From Cryptomeria japonica (taxonomy: Eukaryota > Streptophyta > Pinopsida > Cupressales > Cupressaceae): a stretch of DNA of 64,000 bases. The stretch is taken from contig NC_081410.1 of assembly GCF_030272615.1 (NCBI RefSeq), positions 508,547,942 to 508,611,941 of the forward strand, given 5' to 3'. The position numbers were made by a program, and so were the translations under genes. Positions 13,301 to 24,610 of this stretch are shown piece after piece (position 1 is the stretch's first letter; every line of letters begins with the position of its first letter). Under the pieces are notes generated by a model. It saw nothing but the letters and a program-made list of their open reading frames with translations, had not been told where the DNA came from and did no database searches.

Positions 13301-13463
13301 CTTCTAACTTGCAGTCTATATAACTAGACAAATCACCTTTGACCAAAACTCCGCTTGGAACTTGTGACAATGCATTATATGACACAATCTGTTCTTCTTT
13401 TGTAGCTTCCATAGGCTCAGAAGTGATCATCAACCTCTCTACAGACTTTGAAGTAGATGCCAT
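10355..13463 (-). pseudogene. ORF2 of element C (conserved unknown protein)
   Basis: A long second ORF running from ATG at 13463 (MASTSKSVERL) to a stop at 10355-10357, about 1,030 codons. It has in-frame stops (for example at 13272, 12786, 11924 and 11660) and a double frameshift near 12540-12460. The N-terminal ~350 residues align with ORF2 of D and B: HGENMYLERTHTIIKESIQA, then MVIGYRVFYSNRLNSVPSVA, then LLVGLFFYFQSF, then RYFNEFQKKM. The middle is Lys-rich (KSTKGKNKNPDEESPTKS), and the C-terminal half is acidic and coiled-coil-like, ending SWANSLSQMKMSFNDIF. No polymerase, protease or nuclease motif is visible. Function unknown. Its place in the element matches the envelope-like ORF of some plant Copia elements, but that is inference. 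Confidence 0.8.
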
Positions 13464-13915
13464 TCTAGATAAACAAGATTTGAAGTAGTATGCTCAAAGA
13501 AAATACATTGTTTCGCGTACGTTGCCCCATTTACCAGTTTAAATGCCCAAGTGCACACCAACTCAACTTTCTGCAGCCTTCAATTCAAATTAATTTCTCA
13601 AATCATGAAACAATTCGACAATTAACAACAAGACAATCTTACTGATCTCTACAATCGGCTCAAATTTCTTTCTCAAATGAGCTAGGGTAAAAATGACAAA
13701 GTAAAACTTTCTTTTATCCTTTTTACCTACTACAATAAATGCTTTCCCGTTAGGGTTAGAAACCCTCATTTCACCACTCAAGTGGAAAACTAGTTCATAA
13801 CATGTTAACAAAAACTTACCAAAATTTCATGTTTCAAAATTCTTTTCCACTCATTTTTCACAAGGGGTTTGGAGATGTTTTACCATTAAGCTCCCCTTAG
13901 CCATATTAAAAGGGC
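13464..13915 (-). other. Spacer/leader between gag and ORF2 of element C
   Basis: About 450 bp without a credible gene. The corresponding spacers in D (17924-18446) and B (41320-41621) are also non-coding, so the gap is a conserved layout feature and could hold an ORF2 promoter or leader. Confidence 0.5.
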
Positions 13916-15212
13916 TTAAGTCACCGGTGCAGAGTTGTCTTCACTGGGTGAAGGATCAGTTTCTTCTCTAGGTGAGTCATCACTTTTCTTCTTTCAAATC
14001 CAATTCATATCATCTCTGGTTTCTTCAATATCAACTTTCTCCTTTCCTTTCTGATCCTTGGAAGAGTTGACCGGTTTGCTATTTCTGGATCTACATAATT
14101 TTGCTAAGTGCCCTAGTTTGTTAAAGTGATAACAGGCCATACTAGATGATCTCCAAGATCCTACATTTCCTCTTCCTATTCTTCTTCTATAGTTCATATC
14201 CACATGACCAAAGTTATTACAGAAGGTGCAGATAACATTTGTTACCTTTTCCATCTTGAATGGACTAAACCGACTGCCATAGGATCTTTGCCAATTCAGA
14301 TTTACTTGGTTAAGAATGTTCCTCATCCAGTCACCATTTTGTCTTGGATGCATGTGTGGTACATGATTATTTGCTCCATATTTTCACTCAATAGATCTAT
14401 GTCCATACATTTCACATGTGAAGCAATGACCTTCAAATTTCTTGGACACATACCTAGCATTAGTATTGTACCTTACATTTCTATTATGTCTGTCTCTACA
14501 AACATTTGCAGTGTGACCAGGTTTATGGAAAAAAAAGTAGATAGGTTTAAAGACCTTCTTACCAGTAGGCTTATTGATCTTAGGAGCAGATTTGTTCTTA
14601 GGATTGTTGCTCTTTGTACCAGAGGATTCACCTTTTTCAGTTGTTTGAAAACCAAGTCCAGAGATATCACCCTTCATTCTTTGTGATTGAATTTTTTCTT
14701 CCAGCATGGTAGAACTTTTAATGAACTTCTCCAATTTCTCATTGGATTCAGTAAGCTGTTTGATGAGATCTTCATTATGCTTAGACAAGTTCTCTTTCAG
14801 AGATGATGCAAGATCAAGATCTAGCCATAGGTTCTCCTTTTCTTCTCTTTCAACAATCAAATTCTCATGCATAGTGTCTTTTTCTCATTTGATCTTTGTA
14901 ATCTCATGATCTCTTTCCTTGATAAGATCTTCAATAGCTCTTCTAGCTTCCATTTCCTAACTCATGCGGATAGTGAGACCTTCTAGCTCTCTCCTTAGAT
15001 TCAGTTTCTCACCGTTCAGTTTTTCAAACTTCCTCTACTGATGCATCAATATTGGATTCATCTGAAGAACTATTATCAAATATTTCTAATAGTTGTTTAG
15101 TTAGCTTGCTCCTTTTGACTTAAGAAGCTTTCAGTTTGACCCTAATAGTTTCATGTTTATTTCTGCTAGCTTATAGCTCTCTAGCCATCTCGAAGTAGCT
15201 CTTGTCCCCCAT
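13916..15212 (-). pseudogene. gag-like multi-zinc-knuckle protein of element C
   Basis: It reads from ATG at 15212 (MGDKSYFEMAREL) to a stop at 13916-13918, with one or more frameshifts before 14872 and internal stops. The middle part (14872-14600) is a charged coiled-coil-like stretch (SLKENLSKHNEDLIKQL). Four knuckle remnants follow, each missing a ligand: YFFHKPGHTANVC, CFTCEMYGHRSIE followed by a stop, CTFCNNFGHVDMNY and CYHFNKLGHLAKLC. The organisation matches D's gag. Loss of a ligand in all four knuckles indicates long inactivity. Confidence 0.78.
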
Positions 15213-15260
15213 GGTGGTTTCAAGGCTCCTTTCTAAGTAGATAGACTTCAAATAATTTAG

Positions 15261-15274
15261 GCTCTGATACCAAT
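15261..15274 (-). other. Primer-binding site of element C
   Basis: On the minus strand ATTGGTATCAGAGC directly follows the LTR end (...GTCCATCA). Initiator tRNA-Met type. Confidence 0.85.
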
Positions 15275-15339
15275 TGATGGACTTGAAAAACACTAAGAGG
15301 TGGGGGTGAATCAGTGACACCAAATTAAACACTACTTCA
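15275..15339 (-). repeat. 5' LTR of element C, inner piece
   Basis: 65 bp beginning TGATGGACTTG, matching 8990-9057. The LTR is cut here by element D and resumes at 23337. Confidence 0.88.
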
Positions 15340-16508
15340 TGTTACTACTTAGCAAATTGCCATTAGTTTCATATCCAAATTCATACTATATATTCTAGTC
15401 GGTTAGTATTACCGAATCATGCAGTTGGTACACACAAAGAAGTCAGTATGATGTTCAGTCTAGTCGGTTACAGAAGAAAGCAGTCACAGAATGTAGTATT
15501 CATCGAGCTATTTATCGAGTAAAGTTTCATGGCTACCAAGTGGTAAAGTTAACTCACCAAGTTGATATTCACCGAGTGAAACGTTTCACCAGATACATTG
15601 AACCTGGACATGCACATGAAAACGTGTTACAACATCGAGGCACATCTAACTGTTTTTGCATTGGAAATTGCACTAGGAGATTGTGTATGATTACAAGGTC
15701 AATCTAGCCAATGAGATATTTTGTTTCGTTATTCATTCGAAGAATCTTTTTATAAGATCGAAGCAATGAATTAAATCACTGCTATAAGAGATCTATTTAT
15801 ACAGCATGATTCTAGGGTTAGAAATGGGGATGTGTGTGTGTATGCATGAAGGAAGACTGTTACAGAGACACAGAGAGGTCACCAAGAAGGTTATCAGTGA
15901 ACAATCGAAGAACAGAGTAAACAAAAGGGTTTACCGAGTTTCATTATGGGTTACCGAGGTATGCTACAAGCTAGGTAATCTTATTCAGAGCACATAGAAT
16001 CTGCTTAAGCATTTCAAATGTAAAGTTGCAGATATTTGTAAAGATTTTATTGTAATATTTTGAAGTTGTCAGAGAAACCTTTAACAGGGTAAAAGACTCT
16101 AACCAAGTCTATAAATTGTAAATCCTTTAACCAGGTGCTACACTTATATAGTGTTGTAAAATCCTTTAGTATGGTAGATCTAACTAATCTTGATACTCTT
16201 AACAGGGTAAGCTATCAGAAATAGCTAAATGTAGCTCTAACCAAGCATTCTTTATTATTGCAGTAGTGAAGTTGTGGGTCCCATCCCCACCGCAGTTTTT
16301 GTCTCTAACCAAGAGTTTCTGTGTGACCAAAATATATGTGTTATGGAGTGAATCATGTATGATTGTTATCTCTTGATTTTAGTTTTATTTTATGTTACTG
16401 CAGTATTCTATTTATGCATAACAATAAGGTTATTTTCAAAGAAAAGTTTTGGAGTACTGATTCACCCCTCCCCTCTCAGTACATCAGCTTTCCATATTGG
16501 GCCTAACA
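15340..16508 (+). repeat. 5' LTR of element D
   Basis: 1,169 bp, TGTTACTACTT to GGGCCTAACA. It differs from the 3' copy at scattered sites plus a small indel near 15450. A TATA-like CTATTTATACAG lies at 15793-15804 in both LTR copies and may mark the start of transcription. Confidence 0.93.
15793..15804 (+). promoter_or_regulatory. Candidate TATA box in D 5' LTR
   Basis: CTATTTATACAG, conserved in the 3' LTR at 22615-22626. It is placed mid-LTR as expected for a U3/R promoter. The assignment rests on sequence only. Confidence 0.35.
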
Positions 16509-16525
16509 ATTGGTATTAGAGCTTG
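16509..16525 (+). other. Primer-binding site of element D
   Basis: ATTGGTATTAGAGCTTG follows the LTR directly. It is the tRNA-Met-type site with one C-to-T change against GGTATCAGAGC. Confidence 0.85.
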
Positions 16526-16570
16526 AATCTTGGAATAGGTTTTAACTACCTAAAGAGAAAGATCTTAGCA

Positions 16571-17923
16571 ATGGAAGGCTACTAACAATCTCGAAGGATT
16601 GTGCATCTTCAAGAAGAGATGGATAATGCAAATCAAGTGATTGTAGACATGCAAAGGCAAATGCAAAAATCTCTGAAAGTAAGGAGAAGATTATCTGATG
16701 ACTTGCAAGATTCCCAAGAGCTAGTGGAACAAATCGAGACATGATCTAAGAAAAATATATTTGAAGGGACTGATGAAATGATTGGAATGTTGAAAGAAAA
16801 GAACAAAGCATTGGTTGATCAACTAGAAGCAATGAAAAGAGAATATGAACATTTTAGTACACAAATGACTGAAAATCTAGATGCATTAAGGATAGCTAAG
16901 GATAAAGCAAGAGATCTACAAAGAGAGAAACAACAACTTGAAGCTCTAGTATCTGATAAGGATGATGAAATAATAAGGTTAACTTGTATTCAACAAAATA
17001 TGACAGAACAACTAGGTTATGCACATCGTGAAGCAATTCTAAAGAATGATGAAAATCAATCATTGAAACTTGAAGTATCAAGGTTGACTAGTGAACTTGA
17101 AACTGAGAAGAAATCCAAAGAATCATTGGAGAAAAGTTATGAAGCATCAAATATGTTGGATGAGCAACTGAATACAAGAAGACTCTACAAAGATGAAGGA
17201 CTCGATTACAAAGGAAAAGACTCTACCGAGAAAGGAATTCATACTACTGAGAGAGGAGAATCATCAAAACAAGCTGGAAAAAGGAATAACATCAAAAGGA
17301 AGAAGCCTATTTGCTACTATTGTGGAAATCAAGGTCATACTGCTAACATATGCCAGATTAGAGAAGGTAAGCAATCAAATATCTCTAAGTCCAATGGATA
17401 TTGTTACAATTGCAATAAATATGGTCACACACCTAATCAATGTAGGACAAAGTCTATTAACAACTATCAGAAGGCAAAATTCAAAGGGTTTTGTAAAAAC
17501 TGCAATAGATATGGACATAGTATTGAGAAGTGTTGGTTTAAGCAAAAGAACTACATGAAGTATCCACACTGAGCAAACACTGGAGGTTACCGAACTCACA
17601 CAGATCCTTACCGACAATATGCAGCAGTACCATGGGATTACAATACAAGGATATGGTGCGAATGTTGTGGAAGATATGGACATATAATTGCCAACTGTTT
17701 AATAAGATTTGGAATGAACAACCAAAGATCATGGAGAAATCCTGGTATGGCATGTTTTCATTGTCACAAAGCTGGACATTTAGCTAGAGATTGCAGAGAT
17801 CAACCGAGAAGAGACACTAAAGAGATAAAAGAAAAATTCAAGATGATTTGGAAAAAGAAAGAAATTATATCTGATGAAGAAAGCACCTTACCTACCGAGT
17901 TAGGTGCACCTATTTCAAATTAG
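16571..17923 (+). pseudogene. gag-like protein with five CCHC knuckles (element D)
   Basis: One frame runs from ATG 16571 to the stop at 17921-17923 (450 codons), broken only by TAA at 16583, TGA at 16742 and TGA at 17570. Residues ~20-190 form a long charged coiled coil (EMDNANQVIVDMQRQMQKS; EKQQLEALVSDKDDEIIRL). Five intact CX2CX4HX4C knuckles follow: CYYCGNQGHTANIC, CYNCNKYGHTPNQC, CKNCNRYGHSIEKC, CECCGRYGHIIANC and CFHCHKAGHLARDC. Plant Copia gag usually has one or two knuckles, so five is unusual. The likely role is RNA packaging, by analogy with gag. An open part begins at 16778. The three stops could each come from a single C-to-T change. Confidence 0.85.
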
Positions 17924-18446
17924 TCAAGGAAAGGTATGAAGGGACTGCATTCTTTAAAAGTTAAATCATAACAATTCCTATTCTATTATGTACAGAATTC
18001 AAAATCTGCATAGTTAAGATGCAATTAGTCAATTTATATACTATACAGGAAACCTGTTAAGTCAGTGTATATAGGAAACCTATCAAGTTGGTTAATAAAG
18101 CAAAGTTGGGTACTTGGTGAAAACAAAAAAAGAGTAAATCGGTAAAAGGTGAACCGAGTGCATTTAATATCTTGACCTAACTTGCACGGAGCCCGATGAG
18201 GTATTTTTGAGTACTTAAAAGTGTTTTTGCGATTATTTTCATTCACCCAAGTTTTTGAGAAGAAGAGCAGAGCGAATCAAAGCAATCAAACTTCATTCAG
18301 AGCGAATTTTGAGGTATTTACATCAATCTATTCACACTGTTTAGCTGGTTTCTGATCTAGTCAAATTGCTATTGTCTACCGAATGTGAAGCGTCAGTCGT
18401 TTGTAAACCCTAAGGATAACTTGTCGAAACTTACCCAAAATCTACC
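17924..18446 (+). promoter_or_regulatory. Spacer/possible internal leader before ORF2 of D
   Basis: About 520 bp without coding. The last 200 bp resemble a plant 5' leader (AGAGCGAATCAAAGC; AAACCCTAAGG just before the ATG). An internal promoter or spliced leader for ORF2 is possible. The sequence does not prove either. Confidence 0.35.
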
Positions 18447-21400
18447 ATGGTGCCCAAGATCCAAGACCTTGTAGTTGTCCAAAATGTGGAGAAGCCCTTG
18501 CTGAAATATTCCCTAACTCCTATAGTTGCCTCTGAACTGGATGATAAAACTGCATTTTCACTCATCCTGGATCGAGTCTTGTTAGTAGAAGATGTCAGAT
18601 TCTTTACCAAATGTCATGTTGAGGAACTCGGTCATGTAGAGATTAGTGACACATATGATGAACTGTGCACTGATGGCAAACTGGATAGAAAATTTGAGCA
18701 TATCAAAATCAAGGGCTTAACTGAAGCCCTAGTCTATCCCCGTGTGTTTAAACCCCAGTGGGTTAAGTTTGTATTGAGTAGAGTACATGATGATTTCATG
18801 TGGCTACAAGAGCAACTGTTCAAGATCATGAAGGAAGTCATTCACCTGATCACCGAATATCCCATCTATGATCATGCTCGTGCATAGAAAATGATATCAC
18901 AAAAGGAGCTATTCAATCTAACTGGAGTAGAATCTGATTACTGAGGACTAAAATTGAATAATGTCACTGATGCTGAACTAAAATTTGCAATCAGAGTTAT
19001 TGGTTACTGTTTCTTCCAATCTGCAAGGGAAAACAGTGTACCATGTGTTGCAGTGGACCTGGCCTACAAAATAGTGAAGAAGGGAATGAAAATAGACTTA
19101 TGTGAAGTACTACTAAAGAACTTGTTTGAGAACCTGAACACAATAAGGAAGCCGAAGAAGAACAAATCGGCAAACACACTAAAGTTCAGTTCACTACTTG
19201 TATGTATGTTTTTCTATTTTGAGAAGTTCTTTCCCTTAGTCGGTAAAGTAGTATGGGAGCTACACTAACCTATCACCCATCAAATCAATGACTATATCAA
19301 GAAGTTAGGAGATAACTTTAATGATATCATGGATGATTACTTTAGCAAATTCCAAGAGAAAATGCACAACAGGTACAGGATCCCACCACAGCTGGCTGAA
19401 AAATACAAGGACAATATATGTTTTGAAGTCGACACTGATTATTACTATGTAAATGTTGTTGAACCGAGGACTCAATCGTTGCAGCCAATGGGTTATGAGA
19501 TTGATTATGATATTACACAGCAACAAATTGATGCCTATCTATCATTGCCAAGGCATGCAACTGAACTAAGGTATGGAACCTATGAAGAGGTGAAGGAGAA
19601 AGTAAAAATGAGCATTGTAGTTCCTAAGGCTACAAGAAAAGCTACAAAGATGATAAAGGCTTTATCTGAGAAATTCGGAGAAGAATCCTCCTCTACACCT
19701 GTCAAAGGCAATCTTGCCATTACCAAAGAGGAATCAAAAGCACAGGAGGCTGCAATAACATTGAGCACAGAGTTGCCAAAGGGTAAAGTTGTGAAAAGAA
19801 AGAAATAGGACATCACAAAGGCCTTACCGACTCCACCAACAAAGAGACCCAACACCAAAGCATCGGTTGCATCACCGAGTAAGAAACAAAAGACTGTCGC
19901 CATTCCAAAGGTAACCAAAACTTATAAGAAATCTACTCGGAGACTCATTTTGGCAAAAGAGTCGAGTGATACAGAGTCTGATGATACAAACAAATTCCAG
20001 GTTGTGAAAAGCAAAAAGGTAAACATTCACAGTGTTGAAAATTTTTGTGCCAATCTTAAAGAATATGGTGGATTTGCAGTATTCAGATATGTTAAGTATG
20101 AGACTAGGAATAATGATGAGAAATGACAAATTGAAGAAGATGTCATATGTACACTTCTGAAGTTTCGGTTAGCACCATTAGAACTAGCAAAGTCACTTCC
20201 GAGTGAACTCTACTCACACATTGATAACAGATGGAAATATGCAATGGATTCAGAGAGACAAATAAGAGAAAGAAGTCTAGTCCATCTATTTCCTGACATG
20301 TCTGTAGCTGAGATCAAGGAGCATCTGACCACATACAATTCTAAATTTCTTGTGAAACAGAGAGCCTTAAAATTGATGAATGGGCTATATATTGATGTGG
20401 AGAATGAGACTAAAGCCAAGTGGCAAGAGATCTTCAAACAAAAGGATGTTGGTGAACAATCTCAAATTGAAATTGTTGATGTCACCGAGCAAAATCCATA
20501 TGTTGCCGAGCAAGGTCCAGACTTGATTGACACTATACAAATTGATGAAGATGTAATGGATGAAGCAGCACCAGAGCAGGAAATGATTGAAGGCACCACT
20601 TATGCAAAACTTGTCTCTAGTGAATCTGTCTTAGAACAAGTTCAGCCTTATCCACCAGTCTCAACCAAAGCTCCCAAGGACATCGAGCAAGCTACTGAAG
20701 GCAAAAAATCTGAAGCTACAGGTGACACAACCAAAGATTAGACATCTCAAGCACAGACAAGTACTGCAAATGTTACAACTGAGACCCCTAGCATCGAGCC
20801 ACCCAAAGACACTACAACTACTATAGGAAAAAACCAAAGTGTTGCATCTACCGAGCAACCTACCGAGGGTCAGCAAGCCTCACATGCACTTGTCTTAGTG
20901 CCATAGACCAAAGGAAAAGAAAAGAAGGTGAGAAAGCATGGTTTTAAATTTGACTTATCTAAACCGATCGTGCTGCCAAATGTAGACTTTTCCAAACTGA
21001 AAGGGCAAGCACTCACTGAATTCAGTGAACTATGCAAAGCAAAGGCCGAACAGGAGAAGCAACTGGCCATACAAAAAAAGAATAAAGTAATTCAAAAGGT
21101 TAGGACACTACTAACAGATATGCTACCATCAGCAACAGTGTCAACCGATGCAGCCATCCATATTTAGCTGGATGAACTCCTCTATCAGATTGAAACATCT
21201 AGAGTTGATCCATCTGAGTACTTAAGCAAGCTCAAGGATAAAGAGCTTACAGCAAAAATGATAGAGGAAGTACAAAAATCAATTGTTGTTGGCAAGGTAA
21301 AACTTGTCAAATTCATTGCTGAGTTGTCCCCTCAACTCAAGCACATTCTTTATTTATTCCATAAATTGTGTATATTTTCGTTATTTATTAAAGATATCAA

Positions 21401-21803
21401 AAATAAAACTGATGCAATTGAGAAAGAGATCACCGATCCCTCATCTAAGTTGACCATTGAGCCTACTTCAGTTCAGAATTTTTACAAAAAGCTACATTAA
21501 CTCATGGCTCAACAGTTAGAACTGAGGAATGAAGAGCATAAAATTAGGATGGATATAATGACCCTTCAAACATTATTCCTTCCTCATCTCTCATCAGTAC
21601 AAGAATAGCTCAACCGAGCTACACGCTTATCAACTACACAAGAGGGAAGCACTCTTGATGGCTTGATATCACTCTTATCTAATATTCAAGCACAAAACTC
21701 ATTAATGGAAAGTGTCAAGGACTCACTCTCAGTCACCCTCACCGATGCCCGAACCAAGTATAAGACTATTTTTGATCAGTTACCACCTCCGGATGGAAAT
21801 TAA
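18447..21803 (+). pseudogene. ORF2 of element D (conserved unknown protein, ~1,118 aa)
   Basis: A single frame from ATG 18447 (MVPKIQDLVVVQNVEK) to TAA at 21801-21803, interrupted by about ten stops but no frameshift. The N-terminal conserved region includes VKFVLSRVHDDFMWLQEQLF, AIRVIGYCFFQSARENSVPC, SSLLVCMFFYFEKFFP, DDYFSKFQEKMHNRYRIPP and PRTQSLQPMGYEID. Each has a counterpart in B, and most do in C. The middle is Lys/Pro-rich (KRPNTKASVASPSKKQK), nuclear-localisation-like. Next come a helical segment (LVHLFPDMSVAEIKEHL), an acidic Gln/Glu/Thr-rich part and a C-terminal coiled-coil region. No known catalytic motif. It replaces the whole pol region. Function unknown. Confidence 0.85.
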
Positions 21804-22151
21804 TTTTTTCATGTTTGTCAAAAAGGGGGAGTAATATTATGATACTACAAAGAGGAAAGCCCAGCAAAGGGGGAGTAATTCTACATTTGGAGAGTAATAC
21901 AATTTTGTTAACACAATTTTGAGTATTGTATACAAGGGGAGTATGCGGAGCAGAATATACAGAGCATTTAGAGCACACAAGTACAAAATAGAACCGAACA
22001 TGCAAAATTCAGAGTAATGATAAGGGGAGTATATCTGTATATTCTATTTTATTGACTATTATATATATTGTCAAGTATAGTCATTTTGTCAAGTATATAG
22101 TTTTTGAGTTATGACTTTGTAAGTAGTTTTGTCAAACATCTCAACTAATGT
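21804..22151 (+). other. 3' untranslated region of element D
   Basis: About 350 bp between the ORF2 stop and the polypurine tract. Non-coding, with repeated AAAGGGGGAGTA-type purine runs, a pattern known from Sirevirus-type Copia elements. Confidence 0.6.
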
Positions 22152-22164
22152 CAAAAGGGGAGAT
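22152..22164 (+). other. Polypurine tract of element D
   Basis: CAAAAGGGGAGAT directly precedes the 3' LTR. Further GGGGAGTA runs lie upstream (near 21825, 21868, 21937 and 22022), so several purine tracts crowd the 3' end. Confidence 0.85.
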
Positions 22165-23331
22165 TGTTACTACTTATCAAATTGCAATTAGTTTCATATC
22201 CAAAGTCATACTATATATTCTAGTCGGTTAGTATTACCAAATCATGTAGTCGGTACACACAGAGAAGTCGGTATTAACAGTCTAGTCGTTTACAGAAGAA
22301 AGTAGTCATAGAATGTTGTATTCACTGAGTTGTTTACCGAGTAAAGTTTCATGGCTACCGAGTGGTAAAGTTAACTCACCCAGTTGATATTCACTGAGTG
22401 AAATGTTTTACCAGATACATTGAACCTGGACATGCACATGAAAACGTGTTACAACATCGAGGCACATCTAACCATTTTTGCATTGGAAATTGCACTAGGA
22501 GATTGTGTATGATTACAAGGTCAATCTAACCAATGAGATATTTTGTTTAGTTATTCATTTGAAGAATCTTTTTATAAGATCGAAGCAATGAATTAAATCA
22601 CCGCTATAAGAGATCTATTTATACAACATGATTCTGGGGTTAGAAATGGGGAATGTGTGTGTGTGTGCATGAAGGAAGACTGTTACAGAGACACAGAGAG
22701 GTCACCGAGAAGGTTATCAGTGAACTATCAAAGAACAGAGTAAATAGAAGGGTTTACCAAGTTTCATTATGGGTTACCGAGGTATGCTACAAGCTAGGTA
22801 ATCTTATTCAGAGCACATAGAATCTGCTTTAGCATTTCAGATGTAAAGTTGTAGATATTTGTAATGATTTTATTGTAATATTTTGAAGTTGTAAGAGAAA
22901 CCTTTAACAGGGTAAAAGACTCTAACCAAGTCTATAAATTGTAAATCCTTTAACCAGGTGCTACACTTATATAGTGTTGTAAAATCCTTTAGTAAGGTAG
23001 ATCTAATTGATCTTGATACTCCTAATAGGGTAAGCTATCAGAAATAGCTAAATGTAGCTCTAACCATGCATTCTTTATTATTGCAGTAGTGAAGTTGTGG
23101 GTGCCATCCCCACCACAGTTTTTCTCTCTAACCAAGAGTTTCTACGTGACCAAAATATATGTGTTATGGAGTGAATCAAGTATGATTGTTATCTGTTGAT
23201 TTTAGTTTGATTTTATGTTACTGCACTATTCTATTTATGCATAACAATAAGGTTATTATCAAAGAAAAGTTTTGGAGTACTAATTCACCCCTCCCCTCTT
23301 AGTACATCAGCTTTCCATATTGGGCCTAACA
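22165..23331 (+). repeat. 3' LTR of element D
   Basis: 1,167 bp, TGTTACTACTT to GGGCCTAACA, matching 15340-16508. Confidence 0.93.
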
Positions 23332-23336
23332 CTTCA

Positions 23337-24391
23337 AACACTAACCAGTAGATGAACTTAATAGAGCCTTTAAACACAATGCATGCAATCGAAAATGATA
23401 TAACAACATCCACAAAAAGTAAAGCATCCACCATAACACAAGTTTTTATATGTGGAAAACCCAAATAGCTAAAAACCACGGTGAGATGGAACTCACAAGT
23501 TAACTATCTGCAGTAACAGATAACTGACCGGTTAAGGTCTACAAAGTTCTCTACTAGGAACGAATCTTGTTAGAGATACCAAAGCTTGATTAGAAGCTTA
23601 TACCCTATTAAGAGTAGTACCCAATTAGGAGTAACCTCGCTGGAGGATTTAAGAATCCAAACTAATGGATCACCTTGTTAGAGGATTTATACATAGAAGC
23701 TTGTTAGAGCTTACCTGGTTGAGGGATTTGATTCTGTTGTAATGGTTAGAAAATAGCAAGAATGGTTTGATCTTTTATGAGTAGCATGATACTTGCTTGA
23801 TCAGATCCTTTTAAGTACATTCAACACTACTTTTCAACACACTCTTCATCTTAACACTTATCACTCTTCAGCAAAAACTTTCGCTCTTCATGCATACCAT
23901 CAATTACATAACATCTCTTCTTCTTGAAATGATTCACTAAGATGTCTTAAATAGATATTCAAATCTCATATTGGCCTAAGGAATTAATTACACAATTTCC
24001 TAGGTGCAGTGTATCTAGACAAGTGATCATAACTCATCACAAAAATTACCGCCAAGTAGTCTGTGTTGGTAACTCATCTCAAAAATCATCAAATACTGGT
24101 TGGAACAATTAATACCAATTTGAATAAAACATATGAACTATTGTCCTTGAGTCTTCGCTTGATCTCCATCTTGATCGTCATCTTGATGTCGCCTTAGTAT
24201 AACCATAGGTTGTCTCTTATGTACATACCGGTTGACACAAAGTACTAGTTAGAGATAAACCTCTAACATATCGGTTGACGGTGTAAACAATTGAAGTTAC
24301 ACTTGTAGTCAATATAATGATATGTGTGTGTGAGATTGTTTGATTAATGATAATAAATGATGAATTCATTACAATCATCATCAAGCCAACA
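23337..24391 (-). repeat. 5' LTR of element C, outer piece
   Basis: Continues the LTR broken at 15339, with CTTCA at 23332-23336 as D's duplicated target. It ends AAGCCAACA, followed by target duplication CAATC. It matches 9053-10113. Confidence 0.92.
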
Positions 24392-24396
24392 CAATC

Positions 24397-24610
24397 ACCT
24401 AGCCATTCGCAAAAAACATTAGGCACAATGGAAAGTGCAGTCAAGGAATGAACTAGAACATGAATTACCAATGGATTTTGAAAGGCACCCCTAAACCTAT
24501 TAGTAGCATAAACCCCTACAAACACAACAATATGGTACATAGGAGCAAGGCAAACCCCACAACCCACCTCAATAGGACCAGGATCACCATAATTGGCAGA
24601 TGACACCATA
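24397..24610 (-). other. Coding-like fragment of unknown origin
   Basis: The minus frame is open from 24609 into the C LTR and reads YGDPGPIEVGCGVCLAPMYH, then VGVYATNRFRG. It has a regular composition but I recognise no family. It adjoins the PPR fragment on the minus strand and could be a chimeric or captured piece. Confidence 0.35.

Larger units (their letters stand above)
15340..23331 (+). mobile_element. LTR retrotransposon D (non-autonomous, gag + ORF2)
   Basis: A complete 7,992-bp element inserted in an LTR of C, with target duplication CTTCA at 15335-15339 and 23332-23336. Its parts are two similar LTRs of about 1,168 bp, a tRNA-Met-type primer site, a five-knuckle gag-like ORF, a 523-bp spacer, a 1,118-residue ORF2 and a polypurine tract. 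There is no polymerase region. Each ORF keeps a single frame along its length and is broken only by nonsense codons, so D is the best-preserved template of the family here. Confidence 0.95.
8990..24391 (-). mobile_element. LTR retrotransposon C (non-autonomous, gag + ORF2)
   Basis: A complete minus-strand element with a 5-bp target duplication CAATC at 8985-8989 and 24392-24396. Order on the minus strand: 5' LTR (24391-15275, interrupted by element D), primer site, gag-like region, ORF2, polypurine tract, 3' LTR (10113-8990). Without D it is about 7.4 kb. No protease, RT, RNase H or integrase is found between the LTRs. Multiple stops and frameshifts mean it is no longer coding-competent. Confidence 0.92.

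Noticed and set aside
15823-15846. GT-rich microsatellite in D's LTR (also at 22650)
   Set aside because: Short, imperfect dinucleotide run in both LTR copies. Ordinary.
23332-24391. First taken as a separate solo LTR
   Set aside because: It continues C's 5' LTR. The CTTCA duplication flanks D exactly and CAATC flanks the whole of C.
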